A DNA stretch of 64,000 nucleotides from Icerya purchasi (GCA_039619475.1 CM077115.1:26363083-26427082), one strand, 5' to 3'. Numbered from the stretch's first letter, positions 12,932 through 26,099 are shown. Notes: generated by a model from the sequence alone, not told the origin. Numbers and translations are program-made.

Positions 12932-12963
<32 letters not shown>

Positions 12964-15900
12964 TATTTTAGGAATTATTATTCGATAGAAATTTTCGAAG
13001 GTGGAAAATAAATTTTGTATATTATATAAGTGATTGTTGCAGAGCAAAATGTGGCTTACTTTATGCACATATACTATTATAAAGCGAAAGTAGTCAAAGC
13101 AAAAAAACGTAAGTTTACGTTGCGAGGAGCCATTTGAAATTAGAATATGTTTTGCCGGCTGCCGTAATAATTGAGAAAAATATTTATTTTTTTAAATGGC
13201 CGATGAATTATCCATCAAATCTCTGACGATAGAGGATAAAAAACAACACAATTTAGCGAATAAGAAATAAAACACGGTTTTATCAGTTTTATCTTTTAGA
13301 TCGTTTCAATATGAAAGTAACATTACAAATATAGTCATAAACCTTAAAAACAAAATGATAATTAATATTGTTTTTTCCGAAACGAGCACCCTGAAACAGA
13401 ATAAAAACAAATTTGAAAATTAATATTACTACATCTGAATATTGCTTTCGAACGGTGTTATTAGTACGTTATTAATAAATGATGAAAAAAGAAAAGTAAC
13501 CTCAGTCTGTTGATGAAACTGTTTTTCCCACGTATTAACATTTTTAGCGCTTAGGGCATGATGCGCGCTACTATTTAAAATGTCCACATGTGCTAAAAAT
13601 GTAACGTGGGATTTCTAGGCAGAAGTTAACATATTAGTTGCAAAAAGCACCAAAAAAAAATTTCAATTGACTACGATTGGTTATATAAATAATTAAATAG
13701 AAAACCAGTAGGAAATATGTTAAAAATTAAACTTAAAAAGGGGGGAAAAATACGCCTTTATTCGGAATTTTACATAATTTTGCTACAAGATGACGTAGTT
13801 TTTTTAAAAAAATAAACGTGTAGTTGTGGAACGTTTTTTTTTTTATATTTTTATTCGAATTTTCAGCAAGTATGTACATTAAAGCAAAATGAAAAAGTTA
13901 AACTTAGCGCCAAAAAGAAGAAGAAAAAAAAATCAATTATGGGTACTCCGTAAATGGCGAAAAAATATGATATACTAATAGTTCGACGATTAAACATTTA
14001 TTTTAACTATATAATCCGGGTTATACCACATTAATTGATTAAAATACACAACACTGAACTTTCATATTACAAACTTTTAACGATAAAATTCCATTTTAAA
14101 TAAATTTTAACGCTAAAATGATTTCAATGTAACACGAAGTTGAACTTCAATTCGATAATTTTCCGCTCAAGGATAAGCGTTTTTACAATGAAATTAGAAT
14201 TTTTTTATCGAAAATGAAATGTGTTTTTCAACAATGCAAAATAAATAAGAAAAAAAATGTAAGTTAAGCTAACAAAATTTTTTCTGTTCCAACAAAATAT
14301 GGCGTTGGTAGTTATTTTCATTATCTTTTAAAATTGTTTTTTTACCCGTCGGAGCAGTATTTAAACACGGTGACAGCAATAATAGAAATTAAATTTAGAT
14401 AGAAAAGAATTAAGATCAATTTGTACCAGATCAGTCGAATCAATTATAGTCTACTGTGTGTTCCACTGTTATTAATTTTCTTACTTTGTTCATGTAGGTT
14501 TCGAATTTTTTCCTGTATTTTCCTTTTTTATCCTTTTATAGACCAGTATAAAAATTATTTAAAAAATAAATAGCAATAATAGGGGGTGAGCCTCCTGTGC
14601 GCCAACCCCCGGATTTTAATAAGAAATTGAAAATAAAAAAGTATTTATTGTAAAACTTCCTCAAATACGATATGATGAATTACTTTATTATAGCGCCAAC
14701 CAGGTAAAATGACGTACAATTACGAAAGAATGTATTTTATTATAAAAAATTATTTTATATAATTAACAGATAATAATAATAATAATAATAATAATTAAAA
14801 TCTGTAGTAAAACTTCTGGGCTACTTTAGAGTTCTTAGCTGACGATGGGTTCGACCCGAAAACATTACTAAGGTAAGTTCGTTATTATATGCAGTGCCTG
14901 ATTACTTCTCTATATTCGTAATTACATTTATTTTAATATTTCATAATTTTACCTAACAGGATAATACATTTCTCCATAAGGGAAAACAATATTTACTCTC
15001 TTAAACATATATTTTTTTTACTGAAGTTACAAATAGATGGCGCGTTTGAAACGTTCTCCGAATGCGACTGTTAGAAAAGGAGTAGTAATTAAGGCAATCC
15101 ATTTACAATAAATCAATTTAAAATCAGCTTCATACTTTTTAAATATATAGAGCACTTTAGACCATCACGACATGTTTACCACCACCTCCTCTCATGCGTT
15201 TCATGGACAGACAAAATTTACGCGATTTTTGTTTTCCGCAGCGTACTTAACATATTTATTATATCTCCCCCGTTCCGTACGGAGTGCATTCGATGATAAA
15301 ATTTCGTTTTCTTTGAAAACTTCATATATGATTTATGAAGTTGTCAGCACCGAAAGATGTCGAGCGAAAAAACATGGTTGTTACACCTAGTCGTTAAAAT
15401 CAGAATTTCATTGAAGAAAAAATTGACATACCTTCTATAAAAATAATTTTTGTAGTAACGTGCAGATGGGAGAAATACTATATATCACTAATTTTTATCT
15501 TCTCCGAATTTGGATGTAAGTTTTTAAATTTTTTTGGTATCAAACGCTATAAGACGTAATATATTTTATACAATAGGATAAACGATGGCTACACAGATTA
15601 ATGGATAACAAAGTCGTCAGTTAAAGTATCAGGAAAATTATTATTGTTTGAATTGGCTGTAATTGTATCTATCTTGGATTAAGAGCCTTGCACCCTCGCC
15701 GTTTATATTTTGTGTTTCGGTTTTGATTTCCCTACAAGTCGTATTTTTCTTATCATCTAATCTATCCAGCTATGGTATACTTGTTCCCTTTTCACTGCAA
15801 TTTAGTTTTCCTTTTCCCTACGGAGTTTCATTTATTCATCCAACATTTCCACAACTTCCGAGTTTTTTAGAGGCTTCCGATTGTTTATTTCGATTTTTCG

Positions 15901-18900
15901 TCAGCACTTACATTTCTAAGCTATAAATTAGAATGATGCTATCCGCATGTACCATCATTTTATTAATCTTTTTATCTTACGTGTTTAGTTTTAATTTTAT
16001 ATTAAATAATTCGCTACTTTTCAAAGGAGCTTGCTTTGGTTTTATTAATGTTCTTTATTTTTACTTTGACATTGCTTTTTTCATTATTGGTTATTATGCT
16101 ACGGATATGTTAATATTTTTATTTTACACTTATGTTTAAGTTTATTTACTCTAAGAATTCTTGTAAAGTTGTAATTCTTGTTCGTCTTTCGTTATTTAAC
16201 GCCATTATATATCATCATCCGTGAATGCTATGCAGCGTATTTCTTCCCCATTTATTTTTTAATGCTACTGGTATTTTAATTTCATAACTGATTATTCCAT
16301 TATCAAATTAAGAAGTATATGTGTTAATCCTTCTAGTAATTAACTGTGATTATGTTTTGCCAATAATTTAGAATGAAACTTACATAAAAATGGTTTATAA
16401 GTTTCATATAATTTGATGGAAATCTTTTGGGGCACGTTGCCTGTATCCTAATAATTTATAACATAATTACAATAAATTCTTTTTTATTCTTTCGTTTCCA
16501 TAATAAAACGTGTAAATATAACCTCTAAACTTTCTCCCCCCCCCTTTGTCGGTATAAACATATATATCATTAACTTTGTCAAGGAACAAAAAAGTGCTTT
16601 TAATAAATACAAATATAAAAATCCTCTGTATTCCTAAAAAAATGTTTGTTGCAAGCTTTTAATATCTAGGAGGAGTTTCCCGACCAAACTAGCGCAGAAA
16701 CGGTTACCATTTGTTTTATATTATTTTATTGAAGGACAATGGTCTCGAATTCTTTTGGATTTCCAACTTTCACTTCTACAGTTTCATAATATAATAGGTC
16801 CCGCGTATGAACACAATATATAAATTTCTCGCTTATTCTATTTCATTATTGAAATGCTATTTTGGCCCTTTTTTTTTTTTTTTTTTTTTTTATTTCTTCG
16901 TATCGAGCTTTCATTTCCGCATAATTGTTTATCGTTTTAGGCAAATGATTTTTCTTTTCTTTCCAATTCTTTTGAGGTAGCCATTCTGCCGAAATTAATA
17001 ATGACTTTTAGCACTATACTTAGACCAGGCGGCACTTTAACTACATTCAGTGTGTAACGCGATAATACCGGAAAAATTAAACGAAAAAAAAACAAACAAA
17101 AAAACAACTGTCCGTTACAAATGATTAAAAAGGTCTAAATGTTTCACTGAATTATAAACTATTTTTAGGTATAAACTGTTTTAAAAGATTAATTTTTAAT
17201 TAAGTAGCATTACAAAGTGTTTTTGGTTAATGTTCCTATCATGACAGCCACTCACATATAATTTGTAAATTACCGGTTTTCCTGGTCCAAATCCTCCCAG
17301 TATTCCCAGTCCAAATCCTCTCGCGATTTCCTTAATTACTAGAAGTGTACAAAAAGTAGAATGGGATTTTTTTTGTTACTATTGATAATATTTGACCGCC
17401 GCAGCATATTTATACGAATAAAACAGAACTTCGTAATTTAGTATTGAGTAAAGTATATTAAAAAAGAATGCATTTATTTTTTGCTACATCATCATTTGGC
17501 TATTTTTATCTTTTTTCTCGGTTTTGCAATCAACTTCCTGGCTCATTCCCAGTTGGATGGCCATTTTGTTAATAATTCAAGAACTCAATGAAGCTAACTT
17601 TGAGCAATGAAAAAACTTCATTAAAACAATGCTTTAAAAATTGGAAAGGAAGGAAAAATTAAGTTAGAGAATCTACGACGCAGCACATTTTGAACTTTCT
17701 GGTTCCGCAAACAAGCAGAAACCGCTACACAGTCAAACTGTTTGGGGCCAAAGTAGCAAAGTGGAGTATTTTGACAGAACCTTCAGATAATAAATTCGAC
17801 ACGTTGTCTGAGTTACACCTGGTTCCAACAAGAGGAAGCGTGCCTTTTGACACAGCGATTAAAACATGTCTTGTATAGAAAAACACATTCGGCGCACATT
17901 TGTTAATGTCGCAGCAGTTTCATCTGACCATTATGATCGCCGGATACATAAGACGAGATTACCAAAACGCAGTAAAAAACTCATATATTTAGAAAGTACA
18001 GCAAAACAACCTCTAAACGTTGAACACAAAATTATTCGAAATGACTACGTCTGCCTTGATATAAAAGAAGTAAAGGTCATTTTCATTGATCACACTTTAC
18101 AAATCGGACTGTGATACTGATTTTTTTCGTAGCTGTTTCGGTAGATTTTTTCACTGCATCGATTCAGGTTCTAAGCATGTCAAGGCTTCCACCTTTATTT
18201 ACCACATACTGTAGTTGAATACGTTCAGTCTCTTGGAATCCTTCTTGACTACTCTTCAGCTATAATAAAAAAATCCGACAAATTATCTGTTAACAATGGC
18301 CACGTTGTTTTTCTTCATAAGCTGGGGCCAAATGTTTAAAATGTATTTCTTGCCTTTGAGCAATTGTAGATTTCATAGCTCGACTTTTTTCTGCAATATC
18401 TGTCGGTAAACATGAATACGCACCATTCCAAGAGATGTCTTAACTGTAACACCGATTGTACCCATATTGAACGCACGAAATTTTGCCTCGTACTTGGATC
18501 GAATAACGAACATAACCACAATCATTTTGTTGCTCGAAAGATTCTTCAGTAGTGAAAATGTTTTCGCGGGTAAATCAGATATTTCTATAAAGTTTATTTC
18601 CATGGATCCTTAATAAAGCTTGGGACTTCTTTAAACTTATTGGTTAATTAATGGCATGTCTCCTACCCCTTTTATAGATATGCTAGAACCTAAACTTTTC
18701 TTCACAATTCGTGACACAGTCTTTCTTTTCATGTCGCTGAAAATCGGCGAATGTGTTACGAAAGTAACGTGTAATACATTTCTGGTTCGCAAAATTCTCA
18801 ACCGACCAACACATTCCTTCTTTTTCTTTTTTTCTTTTTTTATAGCGTGAAATTTACCGATATGCCGACCGATTTTAGCGAGTTAAAATTCCTTTTCGTA

Positions 18901-19052
18901 GTTTTTCCCCCTCGCTGTGGTGACGCAATTTTCATACGCGTCTCACTCCATCATAAACTACGAGTATAGCAAACAACAATTTTCAGAATTCGCGTGTTCT
19001 ACACACTTTAAAAAATTACCTTTTCAGCAAATATTTTCAAATTTCATGAACG
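12770..19052. other. Gene-poor 6.3 kb interval
   Basis: It includes the TatD 3' region (AATAAA at 13007-13012), an (ATT)n tract at 12877-12901, poly-T at 12937-12962 and 16869-16890, and (TAA)n at 14769-14797. A short tandem GTCCAAATCCTC pair lies at about 17286-17325. Between 17690 and 18604 there are coding-like but unassigned blocks (see findings). Confidence 0.5.
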
Positions 19053-19065
19053 TATATAATATTTT

Positions 19066-19339
19066 AGGCAGCGTGGTAGCCTAGTGGTTAAGGTACTTGG
19101 CTACCAAACCGGAGGTGTCATAGGTTATCGAGATTCGTCTCGTCCCGCATCCAAGTCGCTCCCAAGAAGCTTACCCAGCCTGAAATAATTGGGTACCAGA
19201 GAAATCTGGGAAAGTAAAGGCGGGCGAGAGAAAGGAACTGGCCCCAATATTCTCATCAGATCCATTAGGCTTAGTACATTGTGAACCCTTAACTTCACAA
19301 TCCCGACGTCCTGTCAAGAGTATGGAACTTACTTTACTT
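19066..19339 (+). repeat. tRNA-derived SINE, copy 2, with 13-bp target duplication
   Basis: Begins AGGCAGCGTGGTAGCCTAGT; A box TAGCCTAGTGG, B-box-like GGTTATCGAGATTCG. The body matches copy 1: ACCCAGCCTGAAATAA, ACCAGAGAAATCTGGGA. It ends AGTATGGAACTTACTTTACT, so it lacks a poly-A tail. Direct repeats TATATAATATTTT at 19053-19065 and 19340-19352 are identical, showing insertion by retrotransposition. Confidence 0.88.
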
Positions 19340-19739
19340 TATATAATATTTTGGAAAAGATTAGCTGATTATTTTTAACCTTAATTAAATGTTGGCAATT
19401 TAGGTTCTTCATTTGAAGTGCAGCTTAAGGAAATTACATATTGTCCAATTTTTTTTTTCTTTCGGCATACAGTTTTTTTATATTGCCCTTAGAGTTTTTG
19501 TGTATGTATTTAAAATAGTTCGCGCGTATGTTTCGTTTATTTTTAAAGCTTATTTATAATTTTGGAACAGTATAACTAGTGATAATAAGAATTCATGGCA
19601 CTTTTCTAAACTTGTTTCATGCCGTGTTACATACAGCCGCGCGTCATGCTATAACCTCTTCTAAATCTTGCTTGCTCTATCGGTTGATTTTCATTTAATA
19701 CTGTTATTTAGTTTCTCTGTTAATATTCTAGGAAAATAA

Positions 19740-20510
19740 TTTATACAGATTCGGTAAGACACTTTGCTGATGACACAGTAATATTGAGAAAAAAAATAAA
19801 TAAATAAATAAACACAAGAATTTGAGGAAATGATAAACCATTTAAAAATAGTAAGCGAGGATAGCGGTCTAAAGAGCGTGAAAACAATGATGACGTATAA
19901 CAAATACGCTACACCAAGAGTACAAAAACAAAAATAGGAGGTAAAATAATCGAAACAGTCAATGAATTTATTTACCTAAGTCATAGTTTAAAAGCTAATA
20001 AATATTTGGCAAAAGAAATAAACAAATGTATGCATATAAAAGGCAAGGGCGCTCGCGGAAAATAAAGGATACTAGAAAAAAGATAACTTCCGTGAAAAGT
20101 GTATGCGCTACTAAGTAAATGGCGGAGAAAAGTGGAATAATATAATAGCAAACAGGAAATGTGGAAAAAATTAACAGAATACAGTGGGGGAAATCTAAAG
20201 AAAAATGTTAGATACAACTCTAAAATACAAAACAGAAATAGACGAAAAAAGGAAAAGATCGCGAAAGGTAACAACAACAAGAACGTATTAAAATTCAAAT
20301 GAAGGTGGGGACAAGTTACCCGATTAGAAGATGAATTGTTAGATTAAGAAATTGGCAACCCAAAAACAACAGATACAGGACGGCGACAAAAAAGGAAAAT
20401 TGACAATATTTGGCGGTTACAAGTAATAGAATAATGCGAAAATTCAAGCAAGAAGCTTGCAGAGTAACTTGCAGTGGATAAATAAAGGCTAAGAAAAAAG
20501 ATGGAAAAAT
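19740..20510 (+). mobile_element. Decayed non-LTR retrotransposon (RT to 3' end)
   Basis: Near 19755-19785 the reading HFADDTVIL is the reverse-transcriptase FADD box. Further on, GKIIETVNEFIYLSHSLKA is the usual downstream block, then WGQVTRLEDELLD with GRRQKRK matches the C-terminal (GH.AR..D.RWT..GRR.RGR) region of RTE/CR1-type polymerases. Many stops and frameshifts; not functional. Confidence 0.75.
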
Positions 20511-20585
20511 AGAAAACTTCTTAATTAAATATGTGCTGCTACGATACCAATTAATTATTTTTAATATACATTTTTAACTATAGTA

Positions 20586-20833
20586 CAGGGTGCGGAGCAG
20601 CATAACTGCCTTTTTTAAAATGCGCCACTTTTTTTCTACTAAATTTTGTTAAAGAGAAATAATAACCGAAAATCGAAATAAAACTGCGAGAAGGGAAGAA
20701 GCATACATATTGCCCCAATGGGGGATCTAGAGTATCCGTTATTTTGATTTTCTGCTTTATTATTTCTCTTTAACAAAATTTAGTAGAAAAAAAGTGGCGC
20801 ATTTTAAAAAAGGAAGTTATACTGCCGCCCCTG
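20586..20833. mobile_element. Short hairpin MITE, copy 1
   Basis: Ends CAGGGTGCGG and CCGCCCCTG. The arms of about 90 bases (TTTTTTAAAATGCGCCAC, TAAAGAGAAATAATA) are almost perfectly complementary across a central GC-richer segment (GCATACATATTGCCCC). Flanked by TA at 20584-20585 and 20834-20835. A second copy lies at 53630-53871. Confidence 0.85.
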
Positions 20834-20835
20834 TA

Positions 20836-22438
20836 CTTTTTATAGATTCTAGACATTTATGAAGACTAAATCTTCGAATATTATTTCACAAAGAACATGT
20901 AGCGAAATTAAAACATCGTAAGGTTAATTCAGAATAGTTTTCCCATAAATTATAAGTAAACCATCTGAAAAATTACTCAATGTAAACTCTACAGTAGCTA
21001 ATAATATCGGTAAAAATAGTAGATTCAGGAATGAGATGTGCAGAACTATAATTTAAATCAACGCATTACAACTGAATAAAAATTTTCATTAATACAGTGG
21101 CGAATAGAAAATTAATCGAAATCAGCATTACACCAACATCAATAACGGATGATAAAAACAGTCGTTTTTTTTTTAATTTTGTTTATTTTTTTTTTTTTTA
21201 TTATTAACAAAAAGCACAGTAAGAAATTAAAATACGTACTTTCGCTAATGAAATTAGAGATAAATTTTTAATTAAGAAAACGTTCATTTTGAAAAAAAAA
21301 ACAAGAAATGGTTTAATCTCCTTAAGAAGAATAATTGGTGGGTGCGTATAACCTGATTGGTATGTTGATGCTAATCAATTCTATATGCAAGTATGCAAGA
21401 ATTTACTTAGAACTGATTTTAAACGGTTATTAACGGATACAAATTCAATCCCAATTGTGTCCGTCTATATACTGATATTTATAATATGATGGCACGCGTG
21501 GTGGGGTTTGCCATTGACTTCCGTAGGACTATTATTCTTTTACTTTAATCGATTTTATTATAAATTTTATTAATCGCTGTTCATTTTCGAACTCATGCCC
21601 TTGGATGTGAGAGTCCAACCGTTCTAAGCATTCGTCCATCGCATTAAAACACGGGAAATTTATATATATATATATATATATAATTATAAAAACACGAATT
21701 GTCATCTTGACACTTATTATGAACGCGCTCTCCAAAATATTCTCATTACTAGAAATAAAGATATCTTTCGGATAAAAGAAATGATAGGACGCACAGATAC
21801 AACGAAGAGAAATATAAAACTACAACTTTTAAAATTTTTCGATTTATTAATATAATTTAGAAAATAAATAATATTAAAAACGGTTTAATATTATGAAGAT
21901 CATTATATACTCTGCATAATATGGTGAAAATTTTGAAGAAGTTACAATTGACTATTTTTTTTTTCTCTCCTTCTCTCTATACTTATTTGTGACGCAGCAC
22001 ATTTATACAATGTGACATTTAATAATACAACAGATATTTCACTATTACACTGGTAACAAATGGAAAATGGCGCGACAAAAGATAAACGCATTTACCATTA
22101 AAACAAATACATAAATATGCGAAGACTAAAATTTTACCAATAAATAAATAAAACTACGAATAAAATACGTAACATCCTAATAAAAACGGGGTGGAAAAGT
22201 ACAAAAAAAAAAAAAAAAAAAATCGCACGCATCACAGAAAACAAACCATTTCCGCTCTATTGTTTTGGGCCTTATACGAAATAGATGTATAATTACAAAA
22301 TCGAAAATCAGGGATCATCAAGACGTAAACCTTGAGGTTGTTTAACTTCAACGGGCGGGGTAACATTATTTAGACTTTTCCTCTTCATTGCAATTCTGTT
22401 TCTCCGCATGTTAATGGACTCTCGCGGTGGTGGTAAGA
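20836..22438. other. Intergenic / RNF14 3' region
   Basis: AT-rich, with AT microsatellite at 21661-21682 and poly-A at 22204-22222. A possible AATAAA on the minus strand for RNF14 lies at 21843-21848, about 590 bases past its stop. No gene seen. Confidence 0.45.
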
Positions 22439-24525
22439 CTACTCATCATCCTCGCTGTCCGAACCGAACACATCGGAACCATCGGATTCATCGAGTTCAG
22501 CGAGATCAGCGAGATACTCGTAATAAAGGACACCTTCATCGTCGTCGCTATCGTCGTCAATGTTCACACCGTGGAACAGCTTATTGTAACAAGGCGAATT
22601 TCTGTCGCGGAAGTGAGCGTAAGGGTCACCATCTTTCAGAACCTTACGACACATCCAACAGAACGGCGTAGCGCATTTTGTGCACAACACTTTGTTACAG
22701 CCGGAATACTTCTCGATGACGGCTTTACAGTTCGGACACGGCTGGCCATTATCGCAAATCCACCGTTCGCTCAATTCCTCGCTCATCCACTTGTCCAGCT
22801 GTTTTTTAGAAAACTGTTTTTCTAGCCTCTTTTTGGTTTCTTCGTCATCGCACCGCATGTATTCATTAACAATTCGTCGTCTTTGCTCGCCGCTAACATC
22901 GCACGGCTCTTTACCGTGATACGCTTTCTTGCACAATACGCAAAAATAGTACTGACACTGACGACAATGGCCCATCGCCTCGTCTCCGTTTGTCTTTAAA
23001 ACGAAAGCGATATTCTGACACACTTGTCGCGGACAGTACAGTAAATCCTGATGATTTTCTAACGTGAACTTTAACTTGAGCTCTTTATAGCGCTGGTATA
23101 GGGTGCTGTCGATAACACCGTCCAGCTGATAGTCACTAAGAAGCACGTCGCACTCGGTCATCGGGCACGTTAAATTATTTATCCGATTGTTACCGATAAT
23201 GCACGTGCGCACGTACTCGCTAGTGCAGTCTTTGCAGAAAATGTGACAACACGGAACCACCAAAAGACACGACGAGCCGAATTTGTTAGCGTAACAGATT
23301 TCGCAGCAACACTGATTTCGGTTAAACTGCGACAAGTTGTACTCCTTCAGCAAACGTAACTTGTCTACTTCGTCGAGATGTCGTTGAAACACGACGCTGG
23401 TTTTTCCGCATTCTACGACGCCGTTAATCAACTGCCAACGACTGCGAAACTCCAACCAACCGTAAATGAATTTTTCGTTTTCGACAATAGAATCGTTGTT
23501 CTCGGCGCACGACGAACTGTCGTCCTTTTTCGCTGAATCGGAGGCCGATTCTTCTAGCGGGCAATTTAAATCACGAACGCTGTTCGATGTGACGGCGTAC
23601 TTTTTAACATCACCGTCGAAGAACAGTTCGCTCTCTAACTTTTTCTTCGTCTCGCTTTCCGTTTCGTATTTGTACCGTTCGGTACTCTTTCCTTGACACC
23701 GATAAACGTATTTTATTTTATCGTTCAATTTAACATACTCCGGCGACGTAACTAATCGTTTAGCCTGTTTTCGCTTAGCGTGATGATTATTTTTACCGGC
23801 ACGGCTTTTTACCTTCTTACCCAACGACCCTGCTTCATTTGCGCAAGTATTATTATCATTATTATTGCTACTGCTAGCAGGAAGTTTTTCCTTCAAATAC
23901 TTCTTATACAAGACCGGATTATTTTCGAAAATTACCGCTTCCGTATCTTTCGTTTTACCATCTTTTCCCATTTCCGCAATCTCCTTCTTCATAGCATCGT
24001 CCTGGAAATGGTATGCATCTTTTTTCGGAACCGGCAATGCCGGGCACGATTCCTGTTCTGTTATGGTGATCTCGTTACTCAAGTCTAGAAAATCCCATAA
24101 ATCTTGCGTAAGAAACGATGTCCAAGTAAACAACACTTCACACGGGTTTTGGCGCCAGATTTCCGACAATTTTTCTGACACGCGTAGCAGCAAATTGTCC
24201 GGTAACCAGACGCAACGAAACACGTAACACGGTTCCATTGTAGACGGATATTGAGCCGGCAAGAAGAAAAACAGTTCGACCAACAAATATCTTACAACGC
24301 AAGAATTGCTGCTCAATAGTACAGAGCAGGAGGAAGATGAGGAGGAGACCTTTTTAAAGTGTACGGTTAAGTGATCGTTTTTCGGTGTAATCGGTATTTT
24401 CAAGGAACCGATAAAGGGAGGCTGCTGACTGTTGACCAATCGCATCTCGTCCGGATTATATATACTTTGAAGAACGAACATTTCATCTTCCTGTCGCTTC
24501 AGATTTTCAGCTTCGCAAGAATCAT
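22439..24525 (-). CDS. RNF14: E3 ubiquitin-protein ligase RNF14 (RWD + RBR), 5' exon missing
   Basis: A single exon encodes almost the whole protein. Numbering from a GTG codon at 24535 (698 codons), the layout is: RWD domain about 11-155 (starts RQEDEMFVLQSIY); a long basic/acidic low-complexity linker 165-400; RING1 about 411-462 (CEIC..CCHIFCKDC..CPMTEC); IBR about 480-545 (CPRQVC..CRQC..FCVLC); RING2 600-629 (CPNCK..GCNK..CWMC) with the expected catalytic Cys613; and an acidic tail. RING-between-RING ligases pass ubiquitin through this Cys; RNF14 is known from transcription co-regulation and from clearing proteins trapped on stalled ribosomes. It is longer than human RNF14 (474 aa) because of the linker. 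No in-frame ATG lies between the upstream TGA and the RWD domain. A good acceptor (pyrimidine tract plus CAG) ends at 24526, so translation probably starts on an upstream exon that I could not find. The stop is TAG at 22439-22441. Confidence 0.93.
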
Positions 24526-25420
24526 CTGACAACACATAGGTAACGAAATTTCAGTCAACTTCCTGCATTTATTTATTTATTAAGTCTTTTTTTTTTTCTT
24601 TTCTTTTTTACATAAATCTCGTTACGTTTTTGTGTAATTTCGAATGCATTACACCTATAAATTATATCGTAAACACGTGTAGATATATTACTTAGAGCGC
24701 GAGTTATCTCGAAGACCCGCGACACTCCTCGACAATACACACCTACGTTTTCTTTTCCGCTAAAGGCTCGATTTTCGTATGTTTTTGCTTTTTCCACACA
24801 CTGTTTACGCGAATAGACGTGGCTTCAAAATTAAAATAAAATAATTCTCTTATTTTCCGTCTTTTCCCGATTACACCACACTTAGTAATAATAACCTCAA
24901 AAATATTAATACGTCGAATAAGTATTTCGCGTAATTTTAGAAAAAAAACAACCATTAAACTAAAAATTACAAATTCTTTTAAGAGAATATTCAATCTTAA
25001 ATAATGATTGAAAGAAAAAAAAAATTGTATATAATAAGAAAATATATTTGAAACAAACGAAATAATCAAACACGCATAGGCAAACTATGTGACAAAAATA
25101 TAATTAAGTTACTGCAATATATATATATATATATATATGTGTAAAAAAAAGAAGGGGAGAATAAAATCAAATGAATGGGGGCAGTATATTTCTCAAGGAG
25201 TGACAAAATATTTAAATATTAATATAAAACACGAAACTGCTCCGCAAGCAAAGATTAGAATGCTAGAAGAAATGAAATTCAAATAAAATTGAAATCGTAT
25301 GTAACCTATTTAAAAATCGAAGAAAATTAACATTAAAAGTTGTAAAAAACGCGAAGAGAAATGTTCAAAACAGCAATTAGAAAACTTTAAAAATGATTTC
25401 CGGAAAAATAAAACTAGAAA
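24526..25420. other. RNF14 upstream region
   Basis: Expected to contain the RNF14 first exon and promoter, but no convincing short ATG exon with matching phase could be chosen. AT microsatellite at 25119-25138. From about 25180, faint LINE-like sequence leads into the clear fragment at 25421. Confidence 0.4.
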
Positions 25421-26090
25421 CTTTTATTATAAAGTATTTGGACAACTAATATCTCTAAAAAATAAAACAAAAAAAGAAGTAGAGCGTAGAATCGCACTCA
25501 CTTGGAAAAATGACTGGTCGCTAAAACATATTTTTAAGGGACCTTACAGAAATGAACTAAAAAGGGAAATTCTAAATGCGTGCGTCCTGCCTACCTTAAC
25601 ATATGGATGTCAGACATGGACAATAACAAATAATATCATGAATAAAATTGAGATATGTCAAAACGCATTGGAGAGATCTATGATTGGAGTTAAATTAAGA
25701 GACAAAATAAAGTCAAAAAAAAAAAAAAAAAAAATCAAAAACAAATTAAAAGTTAAAGACAATTTCACATGGGCACTAAGAAGGAAAATATGGGATTGGG
25801 CAGGACATATTGCAAGAATGGATTCCACAAGATGGACTAAAAAAATAACAGATTGGACAATATACGCGAAGAGAAAAAGAGGAAGACTGGAAAACAGGTG
25901 GGAAGATAGTTTCGCTAAAATGTTAAAGCACAAACAATACCATCAGGTGGCTTATGACAGACTAGAGTGGGATCGGTTGAGGAAGGCCTTTGCCCGTTTA
26001 CAGGGTTAAATTAAATTATACAATAGTTTATTTACTTCAATGTATATTGTGTAACGTTATATCACCAAGGCTAATAATAATAATAATAAT
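25421..26090 (+). mobile_element. Non-LTR retrotransposon 3' end with (TAA)n tail
   Basis: An almost unbroken reading frame gives YYKVFGQLISLKNKTKKEVE, TWKNDWSLKHIFKGPYRNEL, LPTLTYGCQTWT, ALERSMIGVKLRDK, WAGHIARMDSTRWTKK and KRGRLENRWED, ending with TAA at 26007-26009. This is the C-terminal part of the polymerase of an RTE/CR1-type element. A poly-A expansion at 25716-25733 interrupts it. The 3' untranslated tail ends in six TAA units (26072-26090), a typical LINE terminus. Confidence 0.85.
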
Positions 26091-26099
26091 TTAAAATGA

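Noticed and set aside
15172..16139. Three hydrophobic plus-strand frames of 68-87 codons.
   Set aside because: Phe/Leu/Ser-rich composition is expected from T-rich DNA; no domain or splice support.
19066..19140. Possible tRNA gene (A and B box sequences).
   Set aside because: There is no proper cloverleaf, and the head is attached to a repeated SINE body with target duplications.
22408..24227. Several plus-strand open frames of 76-132 codons across the RNF14 locus.
   Set aside because: They are antisense shadows of the well-supported RNF14 exon and show no domain of their own.
24575..25069. Minus-strand frames (74 and 108 codons) upstream of RNF14 as its 5' coding part.
   Set aside because: No homology to RNF14 N-termini, and no donor in the right phase could be chosen over chance.
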